Origin: Patescibacteria group bacterium | Lineage (GTDB): Bacteria; Patescibacteriota; WWE3; UBA101185; UBA10185 | Reading direction: 5' to 3' | Assembly: GCA_018818485.1 (NCBI GenBank) | Contig: JAHIRX010000029.1 | Coordinates: forward strand, 1 to 20,677 | Length of the DNA stretch: 20,677 nucleotides | The notes under the pieces: generated by a model | What the model saw: only the letters and a program-made list of their open reading frames with translations | What the model was told of the DNA's origin: nothing | Database searches by the model: none | Made by a program: the position numbers and the translations under genes | In this document: positions 1 through 11,310 of the stretch, piece by piece | Layout of the letters: each line of letters starts with the position of its first letter | How positions within the stretch are numbered: the first letter of the stretch is position 1

Positions 1-1174
1 AGCCCCTTCTAATAATATCTTTATACGAAACTTCTATCCTCTCGTTTACTAACTCTCTTTCTTTCATTAATTCAAGATCAGTTACATCATCATCTTCCTT
101 AATTTTTTCAGAAAGACTTTCTGTTTTAGACTCTTCAAGAGTTTTTATATCTGATCCCAAAGCTTTAACAAGAAGGTTGGCTACAGACTCAATATCTTTT
201 TTTAATATTTCTTCACTTCTTATCTTTCCATCATCAGCACCATTATGTTTGTATTTATTTGGAATGGTAAGAGTACAGATGTTAGGAGTCAGTCCAAAGT
301 GGGTGAGGGGTCTTGAGTCACACGAGTCTTTTATTAATCCTACCTGAAGAGGAACCCCATTTCTTTGTGCAATATCTTTTAGTAATACTTCAGCAAAGTT
401 TTTTCCTGGGTTCTTATAGCCAAATAAGCACCCTATGTTACTGAGTTGAAGAGTGAGGCCCTTGTTATAGTCTATTTCCCCATACTTTTCTGGATTAACA
501 CTCTGTGTTTTAAGAGATTCCAGATTAATAATAATGTCTTCAGGTTTAATATCTAAAGTATTGTGTTTAGCAAGGTGCCAGGAGCTAACTTGTCTTACCT
601 CCTCGTGTTTAGTAAATACAAAAATTAAATCAAAGCCACTATCTTTCGTATTTCTAATAAGGTCTAACATTACCGACACCATAACGCCATCATCCGCGTT
701 GTATACCTGAATTGTATCTGTAGTTTCTTTAAAAGAAGTGACATTAAACATTCCAAAAGAGTTTCTTGGAATAGTAAAGTCTGCTTTTATGTTAACTATT
801 TGTTTTGGGGAATCTTCTAATCCAATAAGTTGTACAATTCCGATATATTTTCCTTTCGGGTCAAAAACTCTCAGATCAATAGATGACTCTACTAGAGCAG
901 CGTGAAGTTTCTTTGCACCTATTAACCCAAGAAATACCCCCTCCTTATTATTTTTTAGGACAATACCAGGATGATCAAGATGAGCTATCAAAACAAGTTT
1001 TCTACCATTACTGTTCCTGGAAGGTTTTTTGATAGTTATTATGTAGTTGGTTTCTTTGTATTCGATATTATTCGATTTAAGAAAATCTATGACAAACTGA
1101 GATGTAAATCTTTGTTGGAAAGGAACATTTGGTACCTCCTGATACTCTTTAAATATTTGTTTTATATCATTCAT
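1..1174 (-). CDS. M42/M20-like metallopeptidase, 3' end outside the window
   Basis: Reading the minus strand from ATG at 1174-1172 gives 391 codons with no stop before the window edge, so the C-terminus is missing. The protein has an AHLDHPG motif (residues 64-70, candidate zinc ligands His65 and Asp67), a NADDG motif (159-163, the bridging-Asp position) and HEE (190-192, the catalytic Glu pair region). A late KYKHNG motif could supply a further zinc-ligand His. This order fits the M42/M20/M28 co-catalytic aminopeptidase clan, which trims peptides in the cytoplasm. The tail past about residue 345 is acidic and Lys/Glu-rich and is not typical of the family. There is no Shine-Dalgarno. A TATAAA-like hexamer lies 9 nt before the ATG, so the message may be leaderless. 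It is divergent from yvcK with a 41-bp gap. Family assignment is fairly firm; substrate is unknown. Confidence 0.72.
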   Translation of the reverse strand, partial: MNDIKQIFKEYQEVPNVPFQQRFTSQFVIDFLKSNNIEYKETNYIITIKKPSRNSNGRKLVLIAHLDHPGIVLKNNKEGVFLGLIGAKKLHAALVESSIDLRVFDPKGKYIGIVQLIGLEDSPKQIVNIKADFTIPRNSFGMFNVTSFKETTDTIQVYNADDGVMVSVMLDLIRNTKDSGFDLIFVFTKHEEVRQVSSWHLAKHNTLDIKPEDIIINLESLKTQSVNPEKYGEIDYNKGLTLQLSNIGCLFGYKNPGKNFAEVLLKDIAQRNGVPLQVGLIKDSCDSRPLTHFGLTPNICTLTIPNKYKHNGADDGKIRSEEILKKDIESVANLLVKALGSDIKTLEESKTESLSEKIKEDDDVTDLELMKERELVNERIEVSYKDIIRRG

Positions 1175-1183
1175 GTTAGTTTG

Positions 1184-1207
1184 TTTATAATACTGTTTGA
1201 TTATAGA
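1184..1207. promoter_or_regulatory. Compact divergent promoter region, peptidase / yvcK
   Basis: The 41-bp gap between the two divergent ATGs holds a perfect TATAAT on the plus strand (1186-1191) and a second -10-like TATAGA (1202-1207), 8 nt before the yvcK ATG. The minus-strand hexamer TATAAA (1189-1184) overlaps the plus-strand one. No convincing -35 boxes are seen. Any leader would be about 0-18 nt. Positions are read by eye. Confidence 0.45.
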
Positions 1208-1215
1208 ATAGTCTT

Positions 1216-2205
1216 ATGAAAACCCAAAGACCAAATGTAGTAGTAATTGGTGGGGGAACAGGTAGTTTTACAGTGCTTTCTGGACTAAAAGATTACGATG
1301 TTAGTCTAAGTGCAATTATTACTACTATGGACTCTGGAGGTTCAACGGGTAAATTACGTGACCAATTAGGTGTACTTCCCCCTGGGGATTTAAGACAGGC
1401 CTTAGTTGCACTTTCTGAGGCCCCTGAAATTTGGAGAAATCTCTTTTTATACAGATTTGAAAAAGGAGATTTGAAGGGTCACAACTTTGGAAATATATTT
1501 TTATCTGCAATTGAAAAGATTACTAACTCTAACCAGGAAGCTTTAGACAGGGCCTCCCAAATTCTTCAGACAAATGGAAGAGTTATCCCTGTAACGTTTT
1601 CTAAAACATCCTTGTGTGCAGAGTACGAGGATGGAACTATTGTTAAGGGCGAAGATGGTATCGGAGAATCACACAAGAGGGGAAAGATCTCAAGAATGTT
1701 TTTAAACCCTAAAGTACAAATAAATCTTGAAGCAAAGAGAGCCATGGAAAGGGCAGACTATATTATCTTTGGTCCAGGAGATTTATATACAAGTATTATT
1801 CCAAACCTATTAGTCTCAGGAATGCAAGAAACTTTAAGTCACCTAAACGCAAAAGGTATTTTTGTTATTAACCTAATGAGAAAACCTGACCAAACAAGAG
1901 ATTTTAAAGTCAGTACTTTTATTGATGAGCTTGAGAAGTACACAGGTAAGGGATTTTTAGACTGTGTTGTTGTTAATACTAAAAAACCATCAAGAAAACT
2001 TATCACAAGGTATAAAAAGGTAGATAGAGCTACTCCTATTGAAGATGATGTTGGTAAAACCTACAGTAAAGCCAAAATAGTGAGGTCAAAACTACTTTCT
2101 AAAGAGAAAATTAAGATCTCCAAATCCGATGGTTTAGACAGAAGTTTGATTCGTCATGATCCATACAAGCTTGCAAGGGTACTATTTAGTATCATATCCT
2201 CATAA
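1216..2205 (+). CDS. yvcK: YvcK/CofD-family UDP-sugar-binding protein (gluconeogenesis factor)
   Basis: 329 residues, close to the usual length of the family (about 320). The N-terminus carries the nucleotide-sugar-binding signature VVIGGGTGSF (9-18), then TTMDSGGSTGKLR and LPPGDLRQAL, and later FGPGDLYTSIIPNLL, all hallmarks of YvcK/UPF0052. In Bacillus and Mycobacterium, YvcK (CuvA) binds UDP-GlcNAc and is needed for cell-wall synthesis and cell shape on gluconeogenic carbon sources. It is a regulator, not the CofD transferase that shares its fold. The start has no Shine-Dalgarno but follows -10-like hexamers at 1186 and 1202. In Firmicutes it usually sits between rapZ and whiA; neither neighbour is here. 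The assignment is confident; the role is transferred from homologues. Confidence 0.93.
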   Translation: MKTQRPNVVVIGGGTGSFTVLSGLKDYDVSLSAIITTMDSGGSTGKLRDQLGVLPPGDLRQALVALSEAPEIWRNLFLYRFEKGDLKGHNFGNIFLSAIEKITNSNQEALDRASQILQTNGRVIPVTFSKTSLCAEYEDGTIVKGEDGIGESHKRGKISRMFLNPKVQINLEAKRAMERADYIIFGPGDLYTSIIPNLLVSGMQETLSHLNAKGIFVINLMRKPDQTRDFKVSTFIDELEKYTGKGFLDCVVVNTKKPSRKLITRYKKVDRATPIEDDVGKTYSKAKIVRSKLLSKEKIKISKSDGLDRSLIRHDPYKLARVLFSIISS

Positions 2206-2210
2206 ACAAC

Positions 2211-2239
2211 TTTACAAACTATTTCTATTATAGTAGTAT
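2211..2239 (+). promoter_or_regulatory. Possible promoter of the tRNA-Ala/23S/5S unit
   Basis: TTTACA (2211-2216), a 17-bp spacer and TAGTAT (2234-2239) would start transcription near 2246, exactly before the left arm of an inverted repeat at 2247-2256. The match is weak for an rRNA promoter, but no better candidate was found in the 180 bp between yvcK and the tRNA. Confidence 0.35.
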
Positions 2240-2246
2240 TTCAACC

Positions 2247-2358
2247 TACGGAATGGAAAACTATCTTTATCTATGAAAAAGCTCTAGATTCCTTATAACT
2301 AAAACAAATAAATAGATTCAAAAACATCGGCATTTTGTGCGTTACAAGCCGTTCCGTA
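2247..2358 (+). repeat. Long-range inverted repeat in the rRNA leader
   Basis: The 10-nt arms TACGGAATGG (2247-2256) and CCGTTCCGTA (2349-2358) pair with one G-U wobble, closing a 92-nt AU-rich loop. The structure would form at the 5' end of the predicted precursor, just before the tRNA. It may be a processing stem or an antitermination structure; this is inference. Confidence 0.4.
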
Positions 2359-2385
2359 TGTACTTTTAAGTTGCAAGTATTATGT

Positions 2386-2461
2386 GGGCCGTTAGCTTAG
2401 TTGGTAGAGCACCACATTTGCAATGTGGAGGTCAGCGGTTCGATCCCGCTACGGTCCACCA
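2386..2461 (+). tRNA. tRNA-Ala (anticodon UGC)
   Basis: This is a 76-nt cloverleaf. The acceptor stem GGGCCGT pairs with ACGGTCC, including the G3-U70 wobble that is the identity element of alanine tRNA. The anticodon stem CCACA/TGTGG closes the loop TTTGCAA with anticodon TGC. The T arm contains GGTTCGATCC. The discriminator base is A (2458) and the CCA end is genome-encoded (2459-2461). It sits 65 nt before 23S rRNA, where tRNA-Ala often lies in a 16S-23S spacer, but no 16S gene precedes it. Confidence 0.98.
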
Positions 2462-2466
2462 GAAAG

Positions 2467-2487
2467 TGTTCTTTGAAAACTGGATAG
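2467..2487 (+). promoter_or_regulatory. boxA-like rRNA antitermination signal
   Basis: The spacer between tRNA-Ala and 23S has TGTTCTTTGAAAACTGGATA at 2467-2486, followed by G. It closely resembles the boxA-type sequence (core TGCTCTTTGAAAAC) found in bacterial rRNA spacers and bound by NusB-NusE. This supports an rRNA antitermination function even though the 16S gene is absent. A 14/15 match to its TTGAAAACTG part recurs in the leader of the gene at 11869. Confidence 0.55.
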
Positions 2488-2526
2488 AAAGTCTTTTTGT
2501 TAGTTTGACTTTGCTAGGTATCTAAA

Positions 2527-5847
<3,321 letters not shown>

Positions 5848-5942
5848 TATAGATACCACTATAGTGAGGTCAATCTAGCGAGACTTTCTATTCAGTTTCC
5901 AGGGAATACCTGGATTATTGAAAATTTAATTTATGGGCAGTA

Positions 5943-6057
5943 TCCCAGTGATGATAGCGGTGGGGTCACACCTCTTACCATTCCGAACAGAGTAGTTAAA
6001 CTCATCAGCGCCGAAAATACTTCGGGTAATCCGTGGGAAGATAGGTCGTCGCTGGGG
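5943..6057 (+). rRNA. 5S ribosomal RNA
   Basis: The terminal helix pairs CCCAGTGATGA (from 5944) with TCGTCGCTGGG (to 6056). Inside are the 5S signatures TTCCGAACAGAG (5981-5992) and CAGCGCCGA (6006-6014). It starts about 95 nt after the 23S end and is followed directly by a terminator, closing the rRNA unit. Exact ends may differ by a few bases. Confidence 0.92.
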
Positions 6058-6074
6058 TTTTGCTCATAAATAAG

Positions 6075-6102
6075 AAAAAGCAACATTTAAATGTTGCTTT
6101 TT
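6075..6102. terminator. Bidirectional intrinsic terminator after 5S rRNA
   Basis: A perfect palindrome, AAAAAGCAACAT-TTAA-ATGTTGCTTTTT, has T-rich tails in both directions. It ends the rRNA transcript on the plus strand and can end the converging hypothetical gene (stop at 6121) on the minus strand. Confidence 0.88.
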
Positions 6103-6120
6103 ATTTTGTATTTTTTTTTG

Positions 6121-6495
6121 CTATGTCGTGTAATAGCTAAGAAGCCCCTTAAAGTATTTTTTGGTGAATCTAATATCGGTTTTAGTAGGTTCAGTGTTTT
6201 TCCCAATAATCTTTCTAAGAGTTAGTAATATGGATGCAACCTCTTTTTTGGTTATTGATATACACTCCAGGATTTCCAACCTGGAAGGAATTTTACTAAA
6301 ATAATCAATCCAGTAAAGAAAGCTTCCTCCATAAGCTTTTCGAACATCGGGATTAACTGTTTTTAAGTTTCCTTTTGTATCTATTCTTCCAAGCGCGTTA
6401 TTGATAAGTATTATTTCAGTTCTCATATCTTGAGAAATCTTTCTACCAGGGAAGAGAACTCTTCTTATCAGGGAAATTAACCAAGTAAAAATCAT
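6121..6495 (-). CDS. Hypothetical protein, 124 residues
   Basis: I do not recognise the family. The start is supported by a good Shine-Dalgarno: GGAG lies 5 nt before the ATG at 6495. The first 15 residues are hydrophobic (IFTWLISLIRRVLF) and could insert in or lie on the membrane, followed by a soluble, basic, mostly helical-looking region with WIDYFSKIPSRLEILE in the middle. It lies 65 nt downstream of the radical SAM gene on the same strand, so the two may be co-transcribed and share the terminator at 6075-6102. No catalytic motif is visible. Confidence 0.7.
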   Translation of the reverse strand: MIFTWLISLIRRVLFPGRKISQDMRTEIILINNALGRIDTKGNLKTVNPDVRKAYGGSFLYWIDYFSKIPSRLEILECISITKKEVASILLTLRKIIGKNTEPTKTDIRFTKKYFKGLLSYYTT

Positions 6496-6560
6496 TTTTT
6501 CTCCTTTTCCTTATATTTTATCTGTTTTGGATTATAAAGAGTTAAAAAATATAGTCAAAT

Positions 6561-7406
6561 TTACTTCTTAAACTTCCTTTTATGTCCTTGTCCGAAGAAG
6601 ATCTCCACAGGTATTGAGTACTTTTTTGATGCAGTTAGCAATCTTTCTTGCGCTTCGGTATAGAAGTCTTCAAAAAATACATTATTAAACAATATTTTTT
6701 CAAATTTTGATAATAATTCTGGGTAATTTTCCTTCAAAACTTTCTTGACTCCAATAAAGTTATCTCCATTTGTGTTAAAACTTTCTGAAAATACTTTTCT
6801 AATTCCAACTTCTTTAAATCTTTTAAACAATTTATCTGGATTAGTAAATTCTGGCCAGTAGGGACCAACCATCGCATATACAGGAATATTTTCCTCAGAT
6901 AATTTTTTAGCAGTTTGAAGTCTTTCTTCAACTGATGATGAATTTGGTTCAGTATATTTTTTCCATTTTTCATCCAAAGTATTAATTGTGAAATTTACTT
7001 CGATACCTTTAAACTTTTTAAGTAAATTTAAATCTCTTAAAACCAAATCTGATTTTGTAAGAATACTTACAGGTGCGTTGTAGGGTAGAAGTATTTCTAA
7101 AAGTTTTCTTGTGAGTTTATATTTTTCTTCCAGAGGTTGGTAAGGATCAGTTACTGTTCCTATAAAAATCGGTCCTTCTCTGTATTTTTTCAAGTGGAGT
7201 TGTTTTTCTAAAATCTCAGGAGCATTGGTTTTCACATCTGTAAAATTTCCCCAAGGTTCTGTATGGTTTGTAAATCTTTTCATAAATCGTGCATAGCAAT
7301 AAACACAATTATGCTCACACCCAACGTAAGGGTTTATTGACCACCCACCAGATGGAAAACCACATTTTCCTATCACTGTCTTACATTTAATTTCATTTAC
7401 TTTCAT
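6561..7406 (-). CDS. SplB-like radical SAM protein (COG1533 type)
   Basis: 281 residues. The cluster motif C-x3-C-x2-C is at Cys30, Cys34 and Cys37 (GCEHNCVYCYAR), which ligates the 4Fe-4S cluster that cleaves S-adenosylmethionine. It is preceded by NPYVGC and followed by GTVTDPYQPLE and ILTKSDLVLRD, a pattern shared by the spore photoproduct lyase-like radical SAM group. Most members of this group outside spore formers have no known substrate, and DNA photoproduct repair should not be assumed. The start has no Shine-Dalgarno, but a perfect TATAAT on the minus strand (7436-7431) is placed for a leader of about 18 nt. It probably heads a two-gene unit with the hypothetical gene below. Confidence 0.87.
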   Translation of the reverse strand: MKVNEIKCKTVIGKCGFPSGGWSINPYVGCEHNCVYCYARFMKRFTNHTEPWGNFTDVKTNAPEILEKQLHLKKYREGPIFIGTVTDPYQPLEEKYKLTRKLLEILLPYNAPVSILTKSDLVLRDLNLLKKFKGIEVNFTINTLDEKWKKYTEPNSSSVEERLQTAKKLSEENIPVYAMVGPYWPEFTNPDKLFKRFKEVGIRKVFSESFNTNGDNFIGVKKVLKENYPELLSKFEKILFNNVFFEDFYTEAQERLLTASKKYSIPVEIFFGQGHKRKFKK

Positions 7407-7430
7407 AGTAGATTTTCGTGATACAAACTA

Positions 7431-7467
7431 ATTATACCTTGTACTTAGTATTTTTCTCTTATATAAT
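7431..7467. promoter_or_regulatory. Back-to-back promoters for rpsA and the radical SAM gene
   Basis: Plus strand: TTGTAC (7439-7444), exact 17-bp spacer, TATAAT (7462-7467); transcription would start near 7474, giving a leader of about 39 nt before rpsA. Minus strand: TATAAT (7436-7431) just upstream of the radical SAM gene, with a poor -35. The plus match is strong, as expected for a ribosomal protein gene. Confidence 0.72.
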
Positions 7468-7512
7468 CCAATACGTCCTGCAAAGGGCAGAAAGAGGTAT
7501 TTTAAAACTAGT

Positions 7513-8742
7513 ATGAGTAAAGCTAGAAAAGTTCATAAAGAGTCTTCTAAAATGGCAGACATTTTGAAAGACAAAGATCTTCAGATGAGAAGTTTTAGTC
7601 CTGGAGATTTAGTAGAGGGGGTTGTGGTAAGTGCGAGTCATAGTGAAATATTAATTGATATCGGTGCTAAGTCTGAAGGAATTATTACAAGCGAAGAGTT
7701 TGATGACGAAGATAAAAGCTACAAAGGCCTAAAGCCAGGGGATGACATTGTAGCTAAAGTTGTGCAACCAGAAAACGCTCAAGGATATGTTGTTCTTTCC
7801 CTTAAAAGAGCAGAGAAGGATAAGAGATGGACAGACGCTGAGGAAGCTCTCGAAATAGGCACTGTTTTAGAAGCCACTATTATTGAATACAATAAAGGTG
7901 GGCTTCTTTGTGAGTGTATTGGTTTAAGGGGGTTTATTCCTCTTTCACATTTAGATAGAGTTCACTTTGCTAACGATGTTGCTAAATTTGCAGCAGGAAG
8001 TGAGGCCGAACTTAAAGAGTCACTTAAAGTACTAGCTGGTAAAACCTTGAGAGTAAAGGTAATTGAGCTAGATAAAGAAAAAAATAGATTTGTTTTGTCA
8101 GAAAAAGATGCCTTAAGTTCATATAGTGGTGAAGCTCGAGCAAAAAGGCTTGAAGAGATAAAACCAGATACCGAGGTAGAGGGAATTGTTACAGGAGTTA
8201 TGCCTTTTGGAGTATTTGTAGACCTTGACGGAGTAGAAGGACTTGTTCACATTAGTGAAATTGCTTGGGAAAAGGTAGGGCACCCAGCTGACTATTTTAA
8301 AGTTGGACAAAAAATTGAAGTGTTGGTGCTAGGTATTGATGAAGGTTCTCAAAAACTAGCATTAAGTGTAAAAAGACTTTCTCCAAATCCATGGGAAACA
8401 GTTGCAGAAAAGTATCCTGTTGGAACAAAAGTTAAAGGAGTAGTTAGTAAGATAGTTCCTTTTGGAGCTTTTGTAACCATAGAAAAAGGATTAGACGGGT
8501 TAGTTCACATAAGTGAAGCAGCAGAGCCTCTTAAAGAGGGGGACAAGGTAAAAGCTACAGTAATTCAAGTTGATGGAGAAAGTCAAAAGCTTGCTCTAAC
8601 AACAAAAGAGCCGGGTGAAGAAAACGAGAAAAAGGATAAGAAGGAAGTAGAAAAGCTAGAAGAGGAAACAAAAGAAGAGGGGAAAGAAGAAAAGAAGGAA
8701 AAGAAAACAAAGAAAAAAGCTAAGAAGGAAGAAAAAGAGTAA
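7513..8742 (+). CDS. rpsA: 30S ribosomal protein S1 (four S1 domains)
   Basis: 409 residues with four OB-fold S1 RNA-binding domains at about 31-98, 115-197, 218-288 and 304-365. The last two carry the classic patterns MPFGVFVDLDGVEGLVHISE and VPFGAFVTIEKGLDGLVHIS. S1 binds mRNA on the 30S subunit and assists initiation. Proteobacterial S1 has six domains; four-domain forms occur in Gram-positive-like and CPR lineages. The last 43 residues are almost only Lys and Glu, a low-complexity tail. The nearest Shine-Dalgarno-like AGAGGT is 14 nt before the ATG, which is long. A downstream ATG at residue 14 is an alternative start. The gene has a strong promoter and is followed after 30 nt by radA. 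Confidence 0.93.
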   Translation: MSKARKVHKESSKMADILKDKDLQMRSFSPGDLVEGVVVSASHSEILIDIGAKSEGIITSEEFDDEDKSYKGLKPGDDIVAKVVQPENAQGYVVLSLKRAEKDKRWTDAEEALEIGTVLEATIIEYNKGGLLCECIGLRGFIPLSHLDRVHFANDVAKFAAGSEAELKESLKVLAGKTLRVKVIELDKEKNRFVLSEKDALSSYSGEARAKRLEEIKPDTEVEGIVTGVMPFGVFVDLDGVEGLVHISEIAWEKVGHPADYFKVGQKIEVLVLGIDEGSQKLALSVKRLSPNPWETVAEKYPVGTKVKGVVSKIVPFGAFVTIEKGLDGLVHISEAAEPLKEGDKVKATVIQVDGESQKLALTTKEPGEENEKKDKKEVEKLEEETKEEGKEEKKEKKTKKKAKKEEKE

Positions 8743-8772
8743 TTTTTCTCATATTCTGTTAATATACAAAAC

Positions 8773-10092
8773 ATGGCGAAGCTAAAGACTATCTACGTAT
8801 GTCAAAACTGTGGTCATACTTCAAGTAATTGGATAGGCCAGTGTACTAGTTGTGGTAATTGGAACAGCATGGTTGAAGATGTAATTTCTACTTCTTCGTC
8901 TAAATCTTCTACAGTTAAAAAACCTCGAAGCTCTACTCAAGGATTAGTTAAATTATCTGAAGTATTATCAGCACCTCCTAAAAGACTTGATAGTGGAGTA
9001 GGGGAATTTGATAGGGTATTGGGTGGTGGTTTTGTTTCTGGACAGGTTGTACTTCTTGCTGGTGAACCAGGTATTGGAAAAAGTACTCTCTTGACTGAGA
9101 TTTCAAAGAACTTAGGTGATAAGAAAGTGCTTTACGTATGTGGTGAAGAATCTGTTGAGCAGACTAAACTTCGTGCTTTAAGAATGGGCTACACCGCACA
9201 CAATCTTTTAGTATTTCCTGAAACAAACGTAGATCAAATTACTGCAGAAATTGAAAGTGATAATGCTATTGAGCTTGTTATTGTTGACTCTATCCAAACC
9301 CTTTACTCTGATGATTTAACTGGAAATATAGGTTCTCTGGTGCAAGTTAGAGGATGTACTCAACTTCTTACAGACACTGCGAAAAGAACAAACACACCGA
9401 TTGTATTAGTGGGTCATGTTACTAAACAAGGGGTTGTAGCAGGACCCAAGGTACTTGAACATATTGTAGATACAGTTTTGTATTTAGAGGGAGATAACCA
9501 GCATCTTTTTAGAATTTTGAGAACTACAAAGAATAGATTTGGACCCGTGTCTGAGGTAGGTATATTTGAGATGGTAGAAAAGGGAATGAGAGAGGTACAA
9601 AATCCTTCTGAATTATTCCTTGAGCAAAGACTTTCTTCGTCTCCAGGGTCTTGTGTGACTGTTGTGATGGAAGGATTTAGACCACTTTTGTTTGAGATAC
9701 AAGCACTAACCACAAAAACATCTTTTGGATATCCTCGAAGAACAGCAAGTGGATTTAGTAGCAACAGACTTCAAGTTTTAATAGCAATTTTAGAAAAAAG
9801 AGCTAGGATTAATCTTTCAAATCATGATGTTTATGTAAGTGTAGCTGGCGGATTTAAGGTAAAAGAGTATGCTTCTGATCTTGCAGTGTGTTTAGCTATA
9901 GCATCTTCTATAAAAGACCTTCCACTGAAGGAAAGTACAGTAGCTTTTGGTGAGTGTGGATTATCTGGAGAGGTTAGGAAGGTAACTTCTATTGAAAGAA
10001 GATCCCAAGAGGCAGAAAGACTTGGATTCTCTAATGTTATTAGTCCTCAAAGTACCAAAAAATTACTCGAAGCAATAAACAAAGCTTTTTAA
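8773..10092 (+). CDS. radA: DNA repair protein RadA
   Basis: 439 residues, full length. The N-terminal C4 zinc finger is Cys10, Cys13, Cys24 and Cys27. The RecA-like core has Walker A GEPGIGKST (97-105), Walker B-like LVIVDSIQTLYSDD, and the RadA-specific KNRFG motif near residue 255. The C-terminal third is the Lon-protease-like domain (about 340-439) with NHDVYVSVAGG. RadA promotes branch migration at recombination intermediates. There is no Shine-Dalgarno. TAATAT (8760-8765) ends 7 nt before the ATG, an ideal -10 position for a leaderless transcript starting at the A of ATG, although read-through from rpsA is also possible. The yacL-type gene follows. Confidence 0.96.
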   Translation: MAKLKTIYVCQNCGHTSSNWIGQCTSCGNWNSMVEDVISTSSSKSSTVKKPRSSTQGLVKLSEVLSAPPKRLDSGVGEFDRVLGGGFVSGQVVLLAGEPGIGKSTLLTEISKNLGDKKVLYVCGEESVEQTKLRALRMGYTAHNLLVFPETNVDQITAEIESDNAIELVIVDSIQTLYSDDLTGNIGSLVQVRGCTQLLTDTAKRTNTPIVLVGHVTKQGVVAGPKVLEHIVDTVLYLEGDNQHLFRILRTTKNRFGPVSEVGIFEMVEKGMREVQNPSELFLEQRLSSSPGSCVTVVMEGFRPLLFEIQALTTKTSFGYPRRTASGFSSNRLQVLIAILEKRARINLSNHDVYVSVAGGFKVKEYASDLAVCLAIASSIKDLPLKESTVAFGECGLSGEVRKVTSIERRSQEAERLGFSNVISPQSTKKLLEAINKAF

Positions 10093-10148
10093 TTTTCTTA
10101 TCTTCGTAAGTGTTTCCCATATATTTTTTCATATATGATTAATATAGG

Positions 10149-11132
10149 GTGGCAAAGAAAAGAAAAAAGAAAACTGAACCTGAACGAAAAGTCTCTCTAA
10201 AAGAGATAAAGTTTCTATTAAGAATTGTATTTGGAGTTTTATTTGCGTTTATCGGTTTCAAAAGCTCAAAAAGTGCCTTCTTTACAGAACTTCCATTATT
10301 TGGATTCCACACCATATTAGAAGTCTTGATATCTGCAGTCGCAGCAGCCTTTGGGTTTTTCATTCTTCCTATTCTTCTTCTTAAACTTAAAAAATGGGTA
10401 GAAGAACTAATATTTAATGCTGTTTCAAATATTGTTAGTGCTTTTTGGGAACAGCAGTCCGGAAGAATTCAAGATGCAAGAAGAGAAAAGCAGAGAAAGA
10501 GGGTTGAAGAAAGGGCATTGAAAGAAAAAGTGGAACTTGAAAACGCAGTGATACTAGATACCTCAATACTAGTTGACGGAAGAATATTGGATATTGTTAA
10601 GGTTGGCTTTTTTGATAGACCTTTTGTTATTACAGAAAGTGTGCTTGAAGAGCTTCAAAAGATGGCAGATAGCAAGAATAAAGAGAAGAGGAGTAGGGGA
10701 AGAAGGGGTCTTGATATTGTGAAAGACTTAAAAAGACGTACTAAGGTAGTTATGCCTAAGATAAATACAAAAGAGAAGGCTGTTGATAAACAACTTGTTA
10801 ATTATGCTAAAGATAAAAAGCTTAAACTTATGACTTTAGACTTTAACTTAAACAAGGTTGCAAAGGTCTCTGGTATTAAAGTACTTAATGTTAATGATCT
10901 TGTTAATGCACTTAAGACAATAGTGCTTCCAGGGGAAGAATTTAAAGTCAGCGTGCTTCAAAAAGGTAAGGAAAAGAATCAGGGGGTAGGGTATCTACCT
11001 GATGGGACCATGGTAATAGTTGAAAAGGGTGGGGATTTAGTAGGTAAAGAGATAACTGTGAAGGTAGCAAAGGTAATTCAATCTGCTGCAGGTAAGATAA
11101 TATTTACTACAGTCAAAACTTCCAGGAAATAA
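10149..11132 (+). CDS. YacL-type membrane PIN/TRAM-domain protein
   Basis: 327 residues starting at GTG; there is no in-frame ATG before residue 172. After a basic N-terminus come two membrane segments (about 22-37 and 53-80), a charged linker, a PIN nuclease domain (about 132-255) and a C-terminal TRAM domain (about 263-325). Acidic PIN residues visible are Asp137 (VILDTSILVDGR), Glu163/Glu167, Asp213 and Asp231 (MTLDFN). B. subtilis YacL has the same architecture and lies near radA, so the neighbourhood supports the call. The biochemical role of YacL is poorly defined; metal-dependent RNase activity is inferred from the fold. The diadenylate cyclase gene disA, between radA and yacL in Bacillus, is absent. 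TATGAT ends 9 nt before the GTG. Confidence 0.9.
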   Translation: MAKKRKKKTEPERKVSLKEIKFLLRIVFGVLFAFIGFKSSKSAFFTELPLFGFHTILEVLISAVAAAFGFFILPILLLKLKKWVEELIFNAVSNIVSAFWEQQSGRIQDARREKQRKRVEERALKEKVELENAVILDTSILVDGRILDIVKVGFFDRPFVITESVLEELQKMADSKNKEKRSRGRRGLDIVKDLKRRTKVVMPKINTKEKAVDKQLVNYAKDKKLKLMTLDFNLNKVAKVSGIKVLNVNDLVNALKTIVLPGEEFKVSVLQKGKEKNQGVGYLPDGTMVIVEKGGDLVGKEITVKVAKVIQSAAGKIIFTTVKTSRK

Positions 11133-11148
11133 TTATTAAGACAATTTA

Positions 11149-11200
11149 AAAAACGTTCCACAAGAGGCGACATAAAGTGCGACAGCCGCAGAACGTTTTT
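11149..11200 (+). terminator. Terminator-like hairpin with branched loop after the PIN/TRAM gene
   Basis: A perfect 10-bp stem, AAAAACGTTC (11149-11158) with GAACGTTTTT (11191-11200), ends in five T. The loop is 32 nt, unusually long, and contains GGC/GCC pairing and the direct repeat GCGAC. It probably terminates the gene that ends at 11132, but could also be the first domain of a larger structured RNA. Confidence 0.6.
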
Positions 11201-11310
11201 AGAAGCGTGAAATCCTGCAAATGCAGGATAAGACCATGCCTCCGAGCAGGCGAAGCATGACTGCTTGTTACATACAATTTATCGCATCTAACAAATTTAA
11301 CAAGCGATGA
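11201..11310 (+). other. Hairpin-rich non-coding stretch of unknown function
   Basis: Most of the 353-nt gene-free interval after the PIN/TRAM gene is structured. Hairpins are ATCCTGCA/TGCAGGAT (11212-11229), CATGC/GCATG (11235-11259, with competing inner GCCT/AGGC), and GCTTGTTA/TAACAAGC (11263-11270/11298-11305), the last competing with ATCGC/GCGAT (11281-11285/11304-11308). No RNase P, tmRNA, SRP or riboswitch signature was recognised. From 11311 to 11360 nothing was seen. Confidence 0.45.

Noticed and set aside
971..1219. 82-residue open frame on the plus strand
   Set aside because: It lies antisense to the clear metallopeptidase gene, and its translation is low-complexity and hydrophobic with no family features.
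11159..11190. RNase P-like GCGACATAAAGTGCGACAG
   Set aside because: The conserved P4 halves (GAGGAAAGTC and ACAGAA-type 3' part) and the overall length of RNase P RNA are missing.
11149..11200. Integron attC site
   Set aside because: The terminal RYYYAAC/GTTRRRY core boxes are absent, and no integrase is nearby.
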